NCBI RefSeq assembly: GCF_900168125.1
Contig: NZ_FUZF01000011.1
Location: 1 to 64,000 of the forward strand
Reading direction: 5' to 3'
Length of the DNA: 64,000 bases
Source: Sphingobacterium nematocida
GTDB lineage: Bacteria > Bacteroidota > Bacteroidia > Sphingobacteriales > Sphingobacteriaceae
This document shows positions 1-7,626 of this stretch, one piece after another (within the stretch, counting starts at the first letter, position 1; each line of letters starts with the position of its first letter). Under the pieces are notes generated by a model. The model was not told the origin of the DNA. It saw only the letters and a program-made list of their open reading frames with translations, and ran no database searches. The position numbers and the translations under genes were made by a program.

Positions 1-306
1 TATCCAATAGCTGCTAAATCCTGGCTGGATAATTGGACGAACTTATCTACTTTTTTCGAGTATGATGAGCAGGTCCGCAAGACTATTTACACCACTAATC
101 CTATTGAAGGAATGCACCGTCAGGTCCGTAAAATTACGAAAACTAAAGGTGCATTCAGTTCTGAACAGGCTCTTATGAAGTTGATGTTCCTGATTATAAG
201 GGACATCTCTAAAAAGTGGACAATGCCAATACACAACTGGGGCTTGACCATATCCCAACTTTACATTAAATTTGGGGATAGGCTCAAACTTGATAGAGGC
301 TTTTAG
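1..306 (+). CDS. IS256/mutator-type transposase, C-terminal part (cut by window edge)
   Basis: The frame is open from base 1 to a TAG at 304-306, so only the last 101 residues are visible. They read like the C-terminus of an IS256-family (mutator) DDE transposase. The segment YTTNPIEGMHRQVRK matches the conserved region around the last catalytic residue, where the family usually has TTNxIE. The remaining tail (KKWTMPIHNWGLTISQL) is also typical. The start and any left inverted repeat lie outside the window, and I saw no clear terminal repeat just after the stop. Whether the whole element is intact cannot be judged here. Confidence 0.85.
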   Translation, partial: YPIAAKSWLDNWTNLSTFFEYDEQVRKTIYTTNPIEGMHRQVRKITKTKGAFSSEQALMKLMFLIIRDISKKWTMPIHNWGLTISQLYIKFGDRLKLDRGF

Positions 307-317
307 ATTTTGGTTAA

Positions 318-521
318 TTATCCAATGACACAGTTTGAGTTACACTCCCCATCAATGGATTCGATATAAGTCACGGAATATCCTTGGTCACCTTCCTTCT
401 GGATAGATATCCATTTGAGGACGAGGTAATCTTCTTCTCGGCTAGCACCAAGCCACTGCTCTACTGTACTCCCTAATCTTAGATTTGTTTTGAGCTGATC
501 CTCGGTCAAATATCGTGTCAT
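318..521 (-). CDS. Small hypothetical protein (67 aa)
   Basis: This short minus-strand gene has normal-looking composition, with amphipathic stretches and few rare residues. I do not recognise a family. It begins MTRYLTEDQLKTNLRLGS and has an aromatic/charged middle (YLVLKWISIQKE). It has no signal peptide or membrane segment. It ends only 12 bp from the transposase stop, tail to tail. It may be a small cytosolic protein left beside the insertion element; a chance reading frame cannot be excluded. Confidence 0.45.
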   Translation of the reverse strand: MTRYLTEDQLKTNLRLGSTVEQWLGASREEDYLVLKWISIQKEGDQGYSVTYIESIDGECNSNCVIG

Positions 522-684
522 AAATTGATTGTTCTATTGGTGGAGCCCTATTCCCTTACAATCAACATATACAAATAGGCTCTTTATCACCTTGGTTTTA
601 TTATGGTCTTTTATTAATTTAATATAGCTCCTTGGAATAAATGGATCTTTCATTACTATTCGAACCTACACTTAAATCTTTGTT

Positions 685-1029
685 TTAGTCGGGGTTTTTC
701 ATAGCCCATGCCTGTATTTCAATGATTACTGGTTTTAGATTTTTTCCTTTCTTTGTTAACGAGTATTCTACCGTGGGTGGTATTGTTGCAAACGCTTTTC
801 TTTTTATTATTTTTTTTGTTTCAAGTTGCTTAAGCTCTTTAACCAACATCCGTGTATTAATACCTGTTACATTTCTTTCGAGTTCTTTAAACCGCATTTT
901 TCCATTCATTAAAGTGTTAATAATGGACATCGTCCATTTTCCCGAGATTAAGTCCATTGCTTCCTGAAATGGGCAAAGTTGGCTTTTATTTTCTTCTTTT
1001 GTAGTGTTTGAAATTGCTATTTTACCCAT
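685..1029 (-). CDS. HxlR-family winged-helix transcriptional regulator
   Basis: This 114-residue protein has the HxlR (PF01638) signature: a Cys near the N-terminus (LCPFQEAMDLISGKW, about residues 18-32), the helix-turn-helix with FKELERNVTGINTRML, and the wing ending in EYSLTKKGKNLKPV. The length is normal for the family. HxlR proteins are one-domain DNA-binding regulators that often sense redox or electrophile stress through the N-terminal Cys. It is divergent from the DUF6194 gene, and the two promoters appear to interlock, so it probably controls itself and that neighbour. The effector signal is unknown. Confidence 0.9.
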   Translation of the reverse strand: MGKIAISNTTKEENKSQLCPFQEAMDLISGKWTMSIINTLMNGKMRFKELERNVTGINTRMLVKELKQLETKKIIKRKAFATIPPTVEYSLTKKGKNLKPVIIEIQAWAMKNPD

Positions 1030-1069
1030 TACTTTACTTTATGTTCCTATATATCAAAATGGTAACTAC

Positions 1070-1103
1070 TTGCAAATTTAAAGTAATTGACTGAACTTTG
1101 CAA
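1070..1103. promoter_or_regulatory. Interlocked divergent promoters of the HxlR and DUF6194 genes
   Basis: Two Bacteroidota-type promoters share the same 34 bp. On the plus strand, TTG (1070-1072) is followed after 20 bp by GAACTTTG (1093-1100), one base off TAnnTTTG. On the minus strand, TTG (1103-1101) is followed after 20 bp by a perfect TAAATTTG (1080-1073). Each -33 element lies directly beside the other promoter's -7 box, so polymerase can occupy only one at a time. This is read from the sequence; activity is inferred. Confidence 0.55.
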
Positions 1104-1121
1104 TTAAGAAAATTATAAATT

Positions 1122-1556
1122 ATGTCATTACTAAAAATTGAAAGTCACATTACGAAAAGTCTGGAAAACGTTCAAGGATTGGAAAGTTTTGGTTACAGTC
1201 TTTTTTTTTACGGAAACGACCATGTACTTCCATTCGTAAGCATTGCTAAATCAGACAACGAATACGATAGTGTTTCTAATTTAAATCGTGACGGTGTATT
1301 CAGAGTGAATATAGGTGTTTCAAAAGAGACATTTAACAGACTATTCAATGATCCTAAAATGGAATGGGATTACACGAAATTAAATTCCTTTATTCCTCAC
1401 CCTCACTATTCCGCACAACACTTTATTTGTATCCTCAATCCTGTAGAAGAAAAGCTCGAAGAAACTATCAATTTTATATCCGAAGCACACCTAATAGCAA
1501 AGGCCCGCTATGATAAAAAATATTCTAACAAGTTGAAAAGGGGAAACCGCATATAA
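1122..1556 (+). CDS. DUF6194-family protein
   Basis: This 144-residue cytosolic protein resembles the DUF6194 family (luciferase-like hypothetical proteins). Recognisable parts are LPFVSIAKSDNEYDSVSNL (about 37-55), an FRVNIGVSKETF strand-turn-helix and a conserved PHPHYSAQHFICILNP stretch (about 92-107). The biochemical role of the family is unknown. It is transcribed away from the HxlR regulator, from the interlocked promoter 20-50 bp upstream, so it is the obvious target of that regulator. Confidence 0.75.
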   Translation: MSLLKIESHITKSLENVQGLESFGYSLFFYGNDHVLPFVSIAKSDNEYDSVSNLNRDGVFRVNIGVSKETFNRLFNDPKMEWDYTKLNSFIPHPHYSAQHFICILNPVEEKLEETINFISEAHLIAKARYDKKYSNKLKRGNRI

Positions 1557-1896
1557 GGGAAGATTACATAAATAAATTACCCGCTTTCTAATAAATTTCG
1601 ATATAGAAGATTGTGATAATATATTACACGTCTATGGTAAAAGTGATAAAACCAACTTTGTTCTGCATTTTATGAGTAAAATGGGGTTTCAATGTATTCC
1701 TATACTCTAACCTACGGAAGCTGAAAAGTTATTACAAAATTGCTATCGGCCGATTTCAATCAAGGTTTGTTCGAAACTAGTTTTTAGGATGATACTTTTC
1801 AGGAATCGTTGATTTATTATATTTGAAAAATTATGCCTGCTGTTAAAGCTTAACAAAACAATGAGCATACGCCATAAACAATAAATAGAAAACAAA
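1557..1896 (+). other. Intergenic stretch with a possible degraded gene fragment
   Basis: No intact gene is visible. One plus-strand frame from about 1590 reads as protein-like (NFDIEDCDNILHVYGK then VLHFMSKMGFQCIPIL). It is broken by a TAA near 1709 and continues in frame for about 25 residues. This looks like a decayed small gene, but I cannot name the family. Confidence 0.3.
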
Positions 1897-2286
1897 ATGA
1901 CAAAACTTGATCCAATGATTGCCGTAAAAGATGTTGAAGTGAGTGCTGAATGGTATAGAAACATATTTGGATTCAACATTGTACACGATGGAGACCATTT
2001 TTCCGTTCTGACGAATAAGGACAATGAAATTGTGCTTTGCCTGCACGCTTGGGAAAGGGACGGTCACCCAACGATGAAAGACCAAAGTTTAACAGCAGGA
2101 AATGGCTTGTTACTTTATTTTAGAACTTCTGATTGGAAGAAAGTGAAGCGTAACCTTGAAGAAATCGAATGGACTGTTGAAGAAGAAATTCACCTAAATA
2201 AAAATTCACGCAGACAGGAATTCTCGTTCAGGGACCCCGATGGCTATTTCATAACGGTAACAGAATTTCACATATACGAAGGATAA
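1897..2286 (+). CDS. VOC-family (glyoxalase/bleomycin-resistance-like) protein
   Basis: The 129 residues form one vicinal-oxygen-chelate domain: an N-terminal half with DPMIAVKDVEVSAEWYRNIFGF and a C-terminal half ending FRDPDGYFITVTE. These are the two beta-alpha-beta-beta-beta modules of the fold. Such proteins act as dimers in small-molecule detoxification, isomerisation or antibiotic binding. The metal-binding positions are incomplete by eye, so the substrate cannot be given. It stands alone, 41 bp before the next plus-strand gene. Confidence 0.85.
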   Translation: MTKLDPMIAVKDVEVSAEWYRNIFGFNIVHDGDHFSVLTNKDNEIVLCLHAWERDGHPTMKDQSLTAGNGLLLYFRTSDWKKVKRNLEEIEWTVEEEIHLNKNSRRQEFSFRDPDGYFITVTEFHIYEG

Positions 2287-2327
2287 AAAAACATCATACA
2301 TCATCAATCTAAATACATTTTTAAACC

Positions 2328-2927
2328 ATGCAAACAACATCAAGAACTTTTAAAATTCCGTTTTATACACTTGTCGTATTCAATATCGCACTCTTAACCG
2401 CTTTAAGTTTTATACTACTAAACGGCTCAAATGGATTTATGGACGCTGAAAGGATTAACATTAAAGACAAAACCGGAAAAAACAGAATCGTAATTTCCAA
2501 TATGGATAATATTCCGCCTCCCATCATCAATGGTAAAACATTTCAAAGGGCAGTTAATCCGGCAGGGATTATTTTTTATGATAAAAACGGTGATGAACGA
2601 GGGGGGATTGCCATAACCGATAATGAAACCACAAATTTAAATGCTATAGCTTTAGACTATCAAAATGCCGATGCTATTGGTGTTCTCGCTCAGGATAATA
2701 AAGAAGATAGTTATTTTAAAGCCGGTTTGATTATTAATGACAAAGACTTGTCTGGCAAACCAGGTCACAATATTAATAGAATTAACCTGATAACAGAAAA
2801 CGGAAATGCCGCTCTGATTATGAAAGATGCCAACGAGGTACCAAGAATTATCTTAAAGGTTGACAGTTTAGGGAATCCATCTATCGAAATGTTTGACAAA
2901 AATGGAAATCTTAATTGGAAACAATAA
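2328..2927 (+). CDS. Membrane-anchored hypothetical protein (199 aa)
   Basis: The N-terminus carries one hydrophobic segment (about residues 13-32), followed by a polar domain rich in short beta-strand/turn units such as INIKDKTGKNRIVISN, IIFYDKNGDERGGIAI and SIEMFDKNGNLNWKQ. The repeated DKxGxxR/N pattern suggests a beta-rich extracytoplasmic domain built from repeats. I recognise this type from other Bacteroidota but no function is known. The segment could be an uncleaved anchor or a signal peptide; there is no lipobox. Confidence 0.7.
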   Translation: MQTTSRTFKIPFYTLVVFNIALLTALSFILLNGSNGFMDAERINIKDKTGKNRIVISNMDNIPPPIINGKTFQRAVNPAGIIFYDKNGDERGGIAITDNETTNLNAIALDYQNADAIGVLAQDNKEDSYFKAGLIINDKDLSGKPGHNINRINLITENGNAALIMKDANEVPRIILKVDSLGNPSIEMFDKNGNLNWKQ

Positions 2928-3063
2928 AATCATTGTAGTATCAACAAAATAAAAATAAACAAAGAGGGAATCATGGAAGCTGAAAAACAATTTTTTTCAG
3001 CTCGGCTTGTGCGTAATATACAACATACGAAGAACTATAAAAAATGAATCATAAGTTGCAATT

Positions 3064-3210
3064 ATGTCACTTCTAAGCAAATGTAAAAAAGCACTACCTA
3101 ATTTAAAGGAAAATTATTCTCAACAAACTTTACTTGAACTTAGAATTAAAGCGTTACAGATTGCCTTAAATTTGATTGAAAAAGCACAGTTAGAATCAGC
3201 AAATAATTGA
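3064..3210 (+). CDS. Small ORF, 48 aa, hypothetical
   Basis: Between 2928 and 3353 there is one short frame, ATG 3064 to TGA 3210. It encodes a helical, charged peptide (begins MSLLSKCKKALPNLKENY, ends EKAQLESANN). The helix QQTLLELRIKALQIALNLI is strongly amphipathic. No family is recognised. It could be a small regulator, an antitoxin-like peptide or a chance frame. The rest of this gap (2928-3063, 3211-3353) shows nothing I can name. Confidence 0.35.
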   Translation: MSLLSKCKKALPNLKENYSQQTLLELRIKALQIALNLIEKAQLESANN

Positions 3211-3353
3211 TAAAACAATGCTTCCACCATAATCAAACCGAAAGTATTGACGGAATGTAAAAAAATATGGACGGAAAATTGCACGCAAATCCACCACTAC
3301 TCATACAGTTTACCGTTAGCGAGCATTAAAAAAAACATACGCCAGAGATTGAA

Positions 3354-3716
3354 ATGGAAATAAACACACACGAGATAAATAATATAAAGATTGCTGAACT
3401 TTCATCAGAACAAATCCTTATAAACAACATAGATGATGGACTGAATTTATTAGGAAACGTTTACTATCAAGGATTCGATAAAGTTGTCATTCATCAAAAA
3501 AATATTACTCCAGACTTTTTTAAACTCAAAAATCGAATGGCGGGAGAAATCCTTCAAAAATTTTCAACTTATCGTGTTCAATTGGCTATTGTGGGGGATT
3601 TTTCGACATTCAACAGCAAGAGCCTAAAAGATTTCATATATGAAAGCAATAAGGGAAACCAAATTAGCTTTGTTTCATCAACGAATGAAGCATTTACAAA
3701 ATTATCAGGGAAATGA
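3354..3716 (+). CDS. DUF4180-domain protein
   Basis: The 120 residues match the DUF4180 pattern. There is an N-terminal strand, then LGNVYYQGFDKVVIHQKNI (about 33-51), then FFKLKNRMAGEILQKFSTYRV with the conserved DFFKL...GEILQKF core. It ends LAIVGDF and a C-terminal helix. The family is small, cytosolic and uncharacterised, with an STAS-like beta-alpha arrangement suggested by the pattern. Its stop overlaps the next start (ATGA at 3713-3716), so the two are translationally coupled. Confidence 0.8.
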   Translation: MEINTHEINNIKIAELSSEQILINNIDDGLNLLGNVYYQGFDKVVIHQKNITPDFFKLKNRMAGEILQKFSTYRVQLAIVGDFSTFNSKSLKDFIYESNKGNQISFVSSTNEAFTKLSGK

Positions 3717-4405
3717 ATGTTACAAAGATAGACATAGAAGCAATTATTGCTGAGCAAATGATTCAAATTCCAAAAGGAACAATAGAATTACGTGATGACA
3801 GAATAAAAGAAAAATGGACAACAGAGATTAAATCGTTTTTCATTTTAAAATATCCGGTAACACAAGATTTGTATTTAACAGTAACCAATCAAAACCCGAG
3901 TACATTTCAAGGCGGCAAGCTCCCGGTTGAAACAGTTTCTTGGATTGATGCAGTAAGTTTTTGTAACGCTCTTTCTGAATCTTTAGGAAAAGATAAATGT
4001 TATGAAATTGATTTGGTCACTGAAATTGTAACGCTAAATTCAGAAGCAAATGGATTTCGATTGCCAACAGAAGCAGAGTGGCAATTTGCTTGCCAAGCAG
4101 GAACCAAAGACATTAGATATGGAGTATTGAGTGAAATCGCTTGGTTTAAAGAAAACTCCAGTAATCGTACACAAGAAGTCGGACAAAAAATAGCAAACGA
4201 TTGGGGACTGTACGATATGTTGGGAAATGTTTGGGAATGGTGTACGGATATTTATGATGAAACTGTTTACGGTTCTTATCGTGTATTCCGTGGTGGTGGA
4301 TGGAGCGACCAAGAAAGAAGTGTTATGGCGACAACTCGAAGAAGAAGCCATCCTTTTTCATTCAAAATTGACGATTTGGGATTTAGAATTGTGAAAAACA
4401 AATAA
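3713..4405 (+). CDS. Formylglycine-generating-enzyme-like (SUMF1/EgtB/PvdO) protein
   Basis: This 230-residue protein carries the FGE-sulfatase fold signature: PVETVSWIDAVSFCNALSE (about 64-82), GFRLPTEAEWQFACQAGT (about 108-125), WGLYDMLGNVWEWCTD (about 163-178), and RVFRGGGW. It ends LGFRIVK. Family members install formylglycine in sulfatases or act as C-type-lectin-like or oxidoreductase modules. The copper-binding Cys pair of true FGE is not evident at its normal place, so sulfatase activation is not supported. It has no signal peptide. It is coupled to the DUF4180 gene by a 4-bp overlap. Confidence 0.8.
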   Translation: MNVTKIDIEAIIAEQMIQIPKGTIELRDDRIKEKWTTEIKSFFILKYPVTQDLYLTVTNQNPSTFQGGKLPVETVSWIDAVSFCNALSESLGKDKCYEIDLVTEIVTLNSEANGFRLPTEAEWQFACQAGTKDIRYGVLSEIAWFKENSSNRTQEVGQKIANDWGLYDMLGNVWEWCTDIYDETVYGSYRVFRGGGWSDQERSVMATTRRRSHPFSFKIDDLGFRIVKNK

Positions 4406-4440
4406 AAAAAGACCGTACCAGACAATATCGAACAGTCAAA

Positions 4441-4698
4441 ATGAACTATCAACAAATATATCCTACAGACCCATTACGAAAACATGTTTGCTACTTTTGG
4501 ATGTTGGAAGACGATAGTTTAGAATTTTCCGATAAGACTGCACCATATACGAAAAATGGCAGTGCCAATCTTGAAAAATGCTTAGGTATCTTAAGCGAAT
4601 GGGGCGTCGCCAATAATCATCATAAAATTTTTGATCAATTTCAAGAAGCTGTACGTCGAGGAAGAGTTGGAGATGTTATACCAAGTCGATTTTCATAG
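4441..4698 (+). pseudogene. Truncated AraC-family regulator N-terminus fused to unrelated tail
   Basis: The first roughly 30 residues (MNYQQIYPTDPLRKHVCYFW...) match the N-terminus of the DUF6597-type AraC regulators and resemble the intact AraC gene at 41117. After about residue 33 the similarity stops, and a different sequence ending QFQEAVRRGRVGDVIPSRFS follows. No DNA-binding domain is present. It is best read as a deletion fusion of two gene ends. The origin of the tail is not recognised. Confidence 0.6.
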
Positions 4699-4727
4699 AA
4701 GTCGTTCTACAATATTTTAAAGGCCAC

Positions 4728-4764
4728 GGGTGTTCTATTCGATTTTAGAACACCTGTTGTTTGT
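4728..4764 (+). terminator. Probable rho-independent terminator
   Basis: A stem GGTGTTCTA (4729-4737) pairs with TAGAACACC (4746-4754) over an 8-base loop, followed by TGTTGTTTGTTT. It lies just after the chimeric AraC fragment and before the AAA ATPase promoter. Confidence 0.6.
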
Positions 4765-4902
4765 TTAAGACACTAATACCTTCATCTAAATATTCAAAAT
4801 GTTTCCTCATTATAATAAGATTCCTAAAGCCTGAGAAGAATTCAGCAAATCGAAATTAGTATTCTGAATAATTGTATATTGATTTGAATTTACCTAAATT
4901 TA

Positions 4903-4952
4903 TTAAGTAAACTTAAATGAGTTCAGTACAACTGAACTATTTCGTACCTTTG
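4903..4952 (+). promoter_or_regulatory. Promoter of the AAA ATPase gene with two palindromic operator candidates
   Basis: TACCTTTG at 4945-4952 is a perfect Bacteroidota -7 box 42 bp before the ATPase start. Just upstream lie two perfect dyads: TTAAGT-AA-ACTTAA (4903-4916) and GTTCAGT-ACA-ACTGAAC (4921-4937). The second covers the position expected for the -33 element, where a repressor would block polymerase. No TTG is present at the usual spacing (TTC instead). The operator role is an inference. Confidence 0.55.
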
Positions 4953-4994
4953 CACTTATATAGCTGTATAAGTTGATATAAGCTATTCGATAAA

Positions 4995-6020
4995 ATGGGA
5001 CAACAGGATTATATAAAAGATATTGCTCGCTTTGGGTTGGAAAACGACCAGGACAAGCTATTGTCTACGTTGAACGAATTTATCGAGCACAACAAGAACA
5101 GTAAAAAGGTAAACTTTGCCCTACAGCTGCAGTCGCTATTGAAAGATAGCATCCGCAAGCAGCAGCATAGCTCGCTGCAAAAGGTGGGATCGCCATCACG
5201 CTATCAGCAGACACAGGATAGGGAGACAGACGAGCTTATCCTAGAAAAGCTGACATCAGACTATAATCTAGATAATCTGGTGTGCACGCCATCTGCTAAG
5301 GATAAACTGGTCAACTTTCTAGAAGAGCACCGCAACAGCGAACTGCTATCTAAGTATCAACTGCCGATATCGAATAAACTACTGCTCTATGGCCCATCGG
5401 GCTGTGGTAAGACGCTGGCCTCGTATGTAATCGCTGGCGAACTGCAAAAGATGATGATCGTAGTCAATCTAGGTGCTATTGTATCGTCCAAACTGGGTGA
5501 GACGAGCAAGAACCTAGCGAAGATATTCCGTAAGGCAGCGCAGGAGGATTGTATCATCTTTATCGATGAGTTTGACTCGCTGGGTAAGGTACGCGACTAT
5601 AGCCAGGATCACGGTGAGATGAAGCGTGTGGTGAATACGATACTGCAGCTCTTCGACTATCTGCCTCAAAGCAGTATGGTGATATGTGCGACGAACCAAA
5701 AGGATATGCTGGATGAGGCGCTACTACGTCGATTTGACTTGGCGATATCGCTGGAACTGCCGGATCAGCAACAGATACAGGAGCTGATCAAACTGGTACT
5801 GAAAGAGGGGCTGTTTGGATTTGACCGCAAAGTGTCGATGAAAAAGCTTATCGAAGAGGCTCAGGGTCTCTCCTACTATAGTATACAGAAGACGCTGATC
5901 AATGCTATAAAGCGGAGCCTCTTTGCAATGAAGGATAAAAAGACTATAAAGCCTACGATCGATACGCAGATATGGTATGATCTGCTGATACAGGAAAAAG
6001 AAGCCTTGGCCGTTGAATAA
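4995..6020 (+). CDS. AAA+ ATPase (FtsH/Vps4-like core), orphan
   Basis: This 341-residue ATPase has a helical N-terminal domain (about 1-60) followed by a classic AAA core. Walker A is GPSGCGKT (133-140), Walker B is CIIFIDEFD (about 186-194), sensor 1 is VICATN and the arginine finger is LLRRFD. The N-terminal helices resemble the small adaptor-type domains of AAA proteins that pair with a protease or effector gene. No partner is found here: downstream there is only a terminator and a decayed fragment on the other strand. It has its own promoter and a terminator overlapping its stop. Its GC content is higher than the AT-rich DNA before it, which suggests separate acquisition. Confidence 0.85.
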   Translation: MGQQDYIKDIARFGLENDQDKLLSTLNEFIEHNKNSKKVNFALQLQSLLKDSIRKQQHSSLQKVGSPSRYQQTQDRETDELILEKLTSDYNLDNLVCTPSAKDKLVNFLEEHRNSELLSKYQLPISNKLLLYGPSGCGKTLASYVIAGELQKMMIVVNLGAIVSSKLGETSKNLAKIFRKAAQEDCIIFIDEFDSLGKVRDYSQDHGEMKRVVNTILQLFDYLPQSSMVICATNQKDMLDEALLRRFDLAISLELPDQQQIQELIKLVLKEGLFGFDRKVSMKKLIEEAQGLSYYSIQKTLINAIKRSLFAMKDKKTIKPTIDTQIWYDLLIQEKEALAVE

Positions 6021-6037
6021 GCCAAGGCTTTTCTTTT
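6001..6037 (+). terminator. Rho-independent terminator overlapping the ATPase stop codon
   Basis: AAGCCTTGGC (6001-6010) pairs perfectly with GCCAAGGCTT (6021-6030), followed by TTCTTTTT. The stop codon TAA (6018-6020) lies in the loop, so the left arm of the stem encodes the last residues of the ATPase. Confidence 0.85.
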
Positions 6038-6046
6038 TGAACTGTT

Positions 6047-6262
6047 TTATGCTTCGGCCTCAAGGTCTTGGTGGAGATCAACAATATTATTATTGACCAC
6101 TTCCAAATTATTTACAACCTTCAATTCATCGTATAGGCTTTGGCCTTGATTCTTTGACGTGTCGGCTATTCGTATAGCCATTGAGAACGCGTGCGTCGGT
6201 GTACGCCGTATCCATTCTGTTAGCTCATAATCTAAATTCTCTTTGACGGCAACAGCGGATAA
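6047..6262 (-). pseudogene. C-terminal gene remnant, family not recognised
   Basis: A minus-strand frame is open from a TAG near 6265 to TAA at 6047-6049. It reads as convincing protein (YELTEWIRRTPTHAFSMAIR, then LYDELKVVNN and an acidic end LHQDLEAEA). There is no start codon in a sensible place except an internal ATG at 6180-6182. It is probably the 3' end of a lost gene. No family is assigned. Confidence 0.35.
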
Positions 6263-6397
6263 CTATAGCTAGCTTATTCCCTATTCTCTCAATATCATTC
6301 TTAGCTAAATTGATCCGTAGTTGTGCTTGTCTAGATAGTATACGCTATGGATAGTAGCTCATCTTTAGTCTAGTTAGTCAACCGTATCGCCAAGAGC

Positions 6398-6452
6398 ATA
6401 AAAATGCTGCGGATCTGTTGTCCGGATAGGGGTCCGACAATAGACCTGCAGC
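6398..6452 (-). terminator. Probable terminator of SusCD locus 1
   Basis: An imperfect long hairpin (outer stem GCTGC 6406-6410 with GCAGC 6448-6452, inner stem roughly GTTGTCCGGA with TCCGACAAT) lies 50-100 bp after the thioredoxin stop. Read on the minus strand it is followed by ATTTTTA. It fits the end of the minus-strand operon. Confidence 0.45.
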
Positions 6453-6504
6453 TTATGAAATAAGGTAAATTGATAATACTACAAAAGGTAATTAATGGGA
6501 TCAG

Positions 6505-7626
6505 CTACAGCAAGCTGGACAGGTATTTAATTAAATCATCTCCTTTAAGATTCTTTGCGATAATTTTTCCTGCCGGATCTATCAAGATGTTTTGAGGTAT
6601 ACTGTTAATTTGATAATGAATAGCGACTTCATTTTTCCAACCTTTTAAATCACTTACTTGTGGCCATATTAATCCATCTATCTTAATGGCTTCTATCCAG
6701 TCTTTTTCTTTGCCTGGATAATCCAGCGAAATCCCTAATATAGTAAATCCATATTTGTTAAAAGATTGATAGGCAGATAGGAGATTCGGATTTTCGGCTC
6801 TGCATGGGCCACACCAGGAAGCCCAAAAATCTACTAACACATATTGTCCTCTAAAATCTGAAAGACTGATCAATCTCCCTGCTGTATCCGGAAGGCTAAA
6901 ATCAGTTGCTGTAGCTCCGATACAGATTGCTTTATGGTTTTCAATCCTTTTCTTTAGTGTTATGGAAGAAGGGAGTCGCTTTATATCATCCGATATTTTA
7001 GCATAGTATTCGTCGAAAACCTGAATGTTAGGCGGGTTTCCTAAGGTTTCTTTTAAAGCTATTAGGCTAAAGTAAGAATATGGGTTATTAGCAATGTAAT
7101 CGAGTTGGAGTTTATTTTTTAATGCTAGCGCAGGTTTTCGAATCGTTTGTAATTCATAGAAAAACGCTTCTTCTTTCCGCTTAGTTGGACCGGCATCGGT
7201 CCATCTTCTATCCACAATGCGCAATAATGAATCTGCTTCGCGTAAGTGTTTTAAGTAGTTGGTATGAAGGCGGTTGATGGTTGATTTTTCTACTAATTGA
7301 TGAAGTTTCTGTCCTTTCGATACTTTATACGTCTCGTTATCAAGGTAGAATGAGAATCGTGTCGGTTTGGTATGAGCACCAGCATGTAGCTTTAATGTAG
7401 CTAATGTAGGTTCCGATACACTGCCAGAGAATTTAAATTTTCCATTTTTAATCTTTACAGAATCAACAATCTCTTTGTCCGTGCTTTTGTAGGACAAATA
7501 GGCCATTTTATAACTGCTAGGATCGATACGCACGTCAATGGTATAGTTATGCTGTGCTTGTATAGTGTTATCCTTACAGCAAAATGCTGTAAGGATAATT
7601 ACGGATGTGATTATTTTAATAACCAT
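6505..7626 (-). CDS. TlpA-like thioredoxin with DUF4369 N-terminal domain
   Basis: The 373 residues comprise a hydrophobic secretion signal, a DUF4369 beta domain (about 28-105), a helical linker, and a TlpA/AhpC-type thioredoxin fold (about 235-373). The redox motif is WCGPC (Cys272 and Cys275), and the cis-Pro region is NSIPQNILID. Such proteins reduce or isomerise disulfides in the periplasm or at the envelope. It overlaps the SusD gene by 11 bp and is the last gene of the operon, so it likely acts with the SusCD transporter, possibly on imported peptides or thiols. The substrate is unknown. Confidence 0.9.
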   Translation of the reverse strand: MVIKIITSVIILTAFCCKDNTIQAQHNYTIDVRIDPSSYKMAYLSYKSTDKEIVDSVKIKNGKFKFSGSVSEPTLATLKLHAGAHTKPTRFSFYLDNETYKVSKGQKLHQLVEKSTINRLHTNYLKHLREADSLLRIVDRRWTDAGPTKRKEEAFFYELQTIRKPALALKNKLQLDYIANNPYSYFSLIALKETLGNPPNIQVFDEYYAKISDDIKRLPSSITLKKRIENHKAICIGATATDFSLPDTAGRLISLSDFRGQYVLVDFWASWCGPCRAENPNLLSAYQSFNKYGFTILGISLDYPGKEKDWIEAIKIDGLIWPQVSDLKGWKNEVAIHYQINSIPQNILIDPAGKIIAKNLKGDDLIKYLSSLL

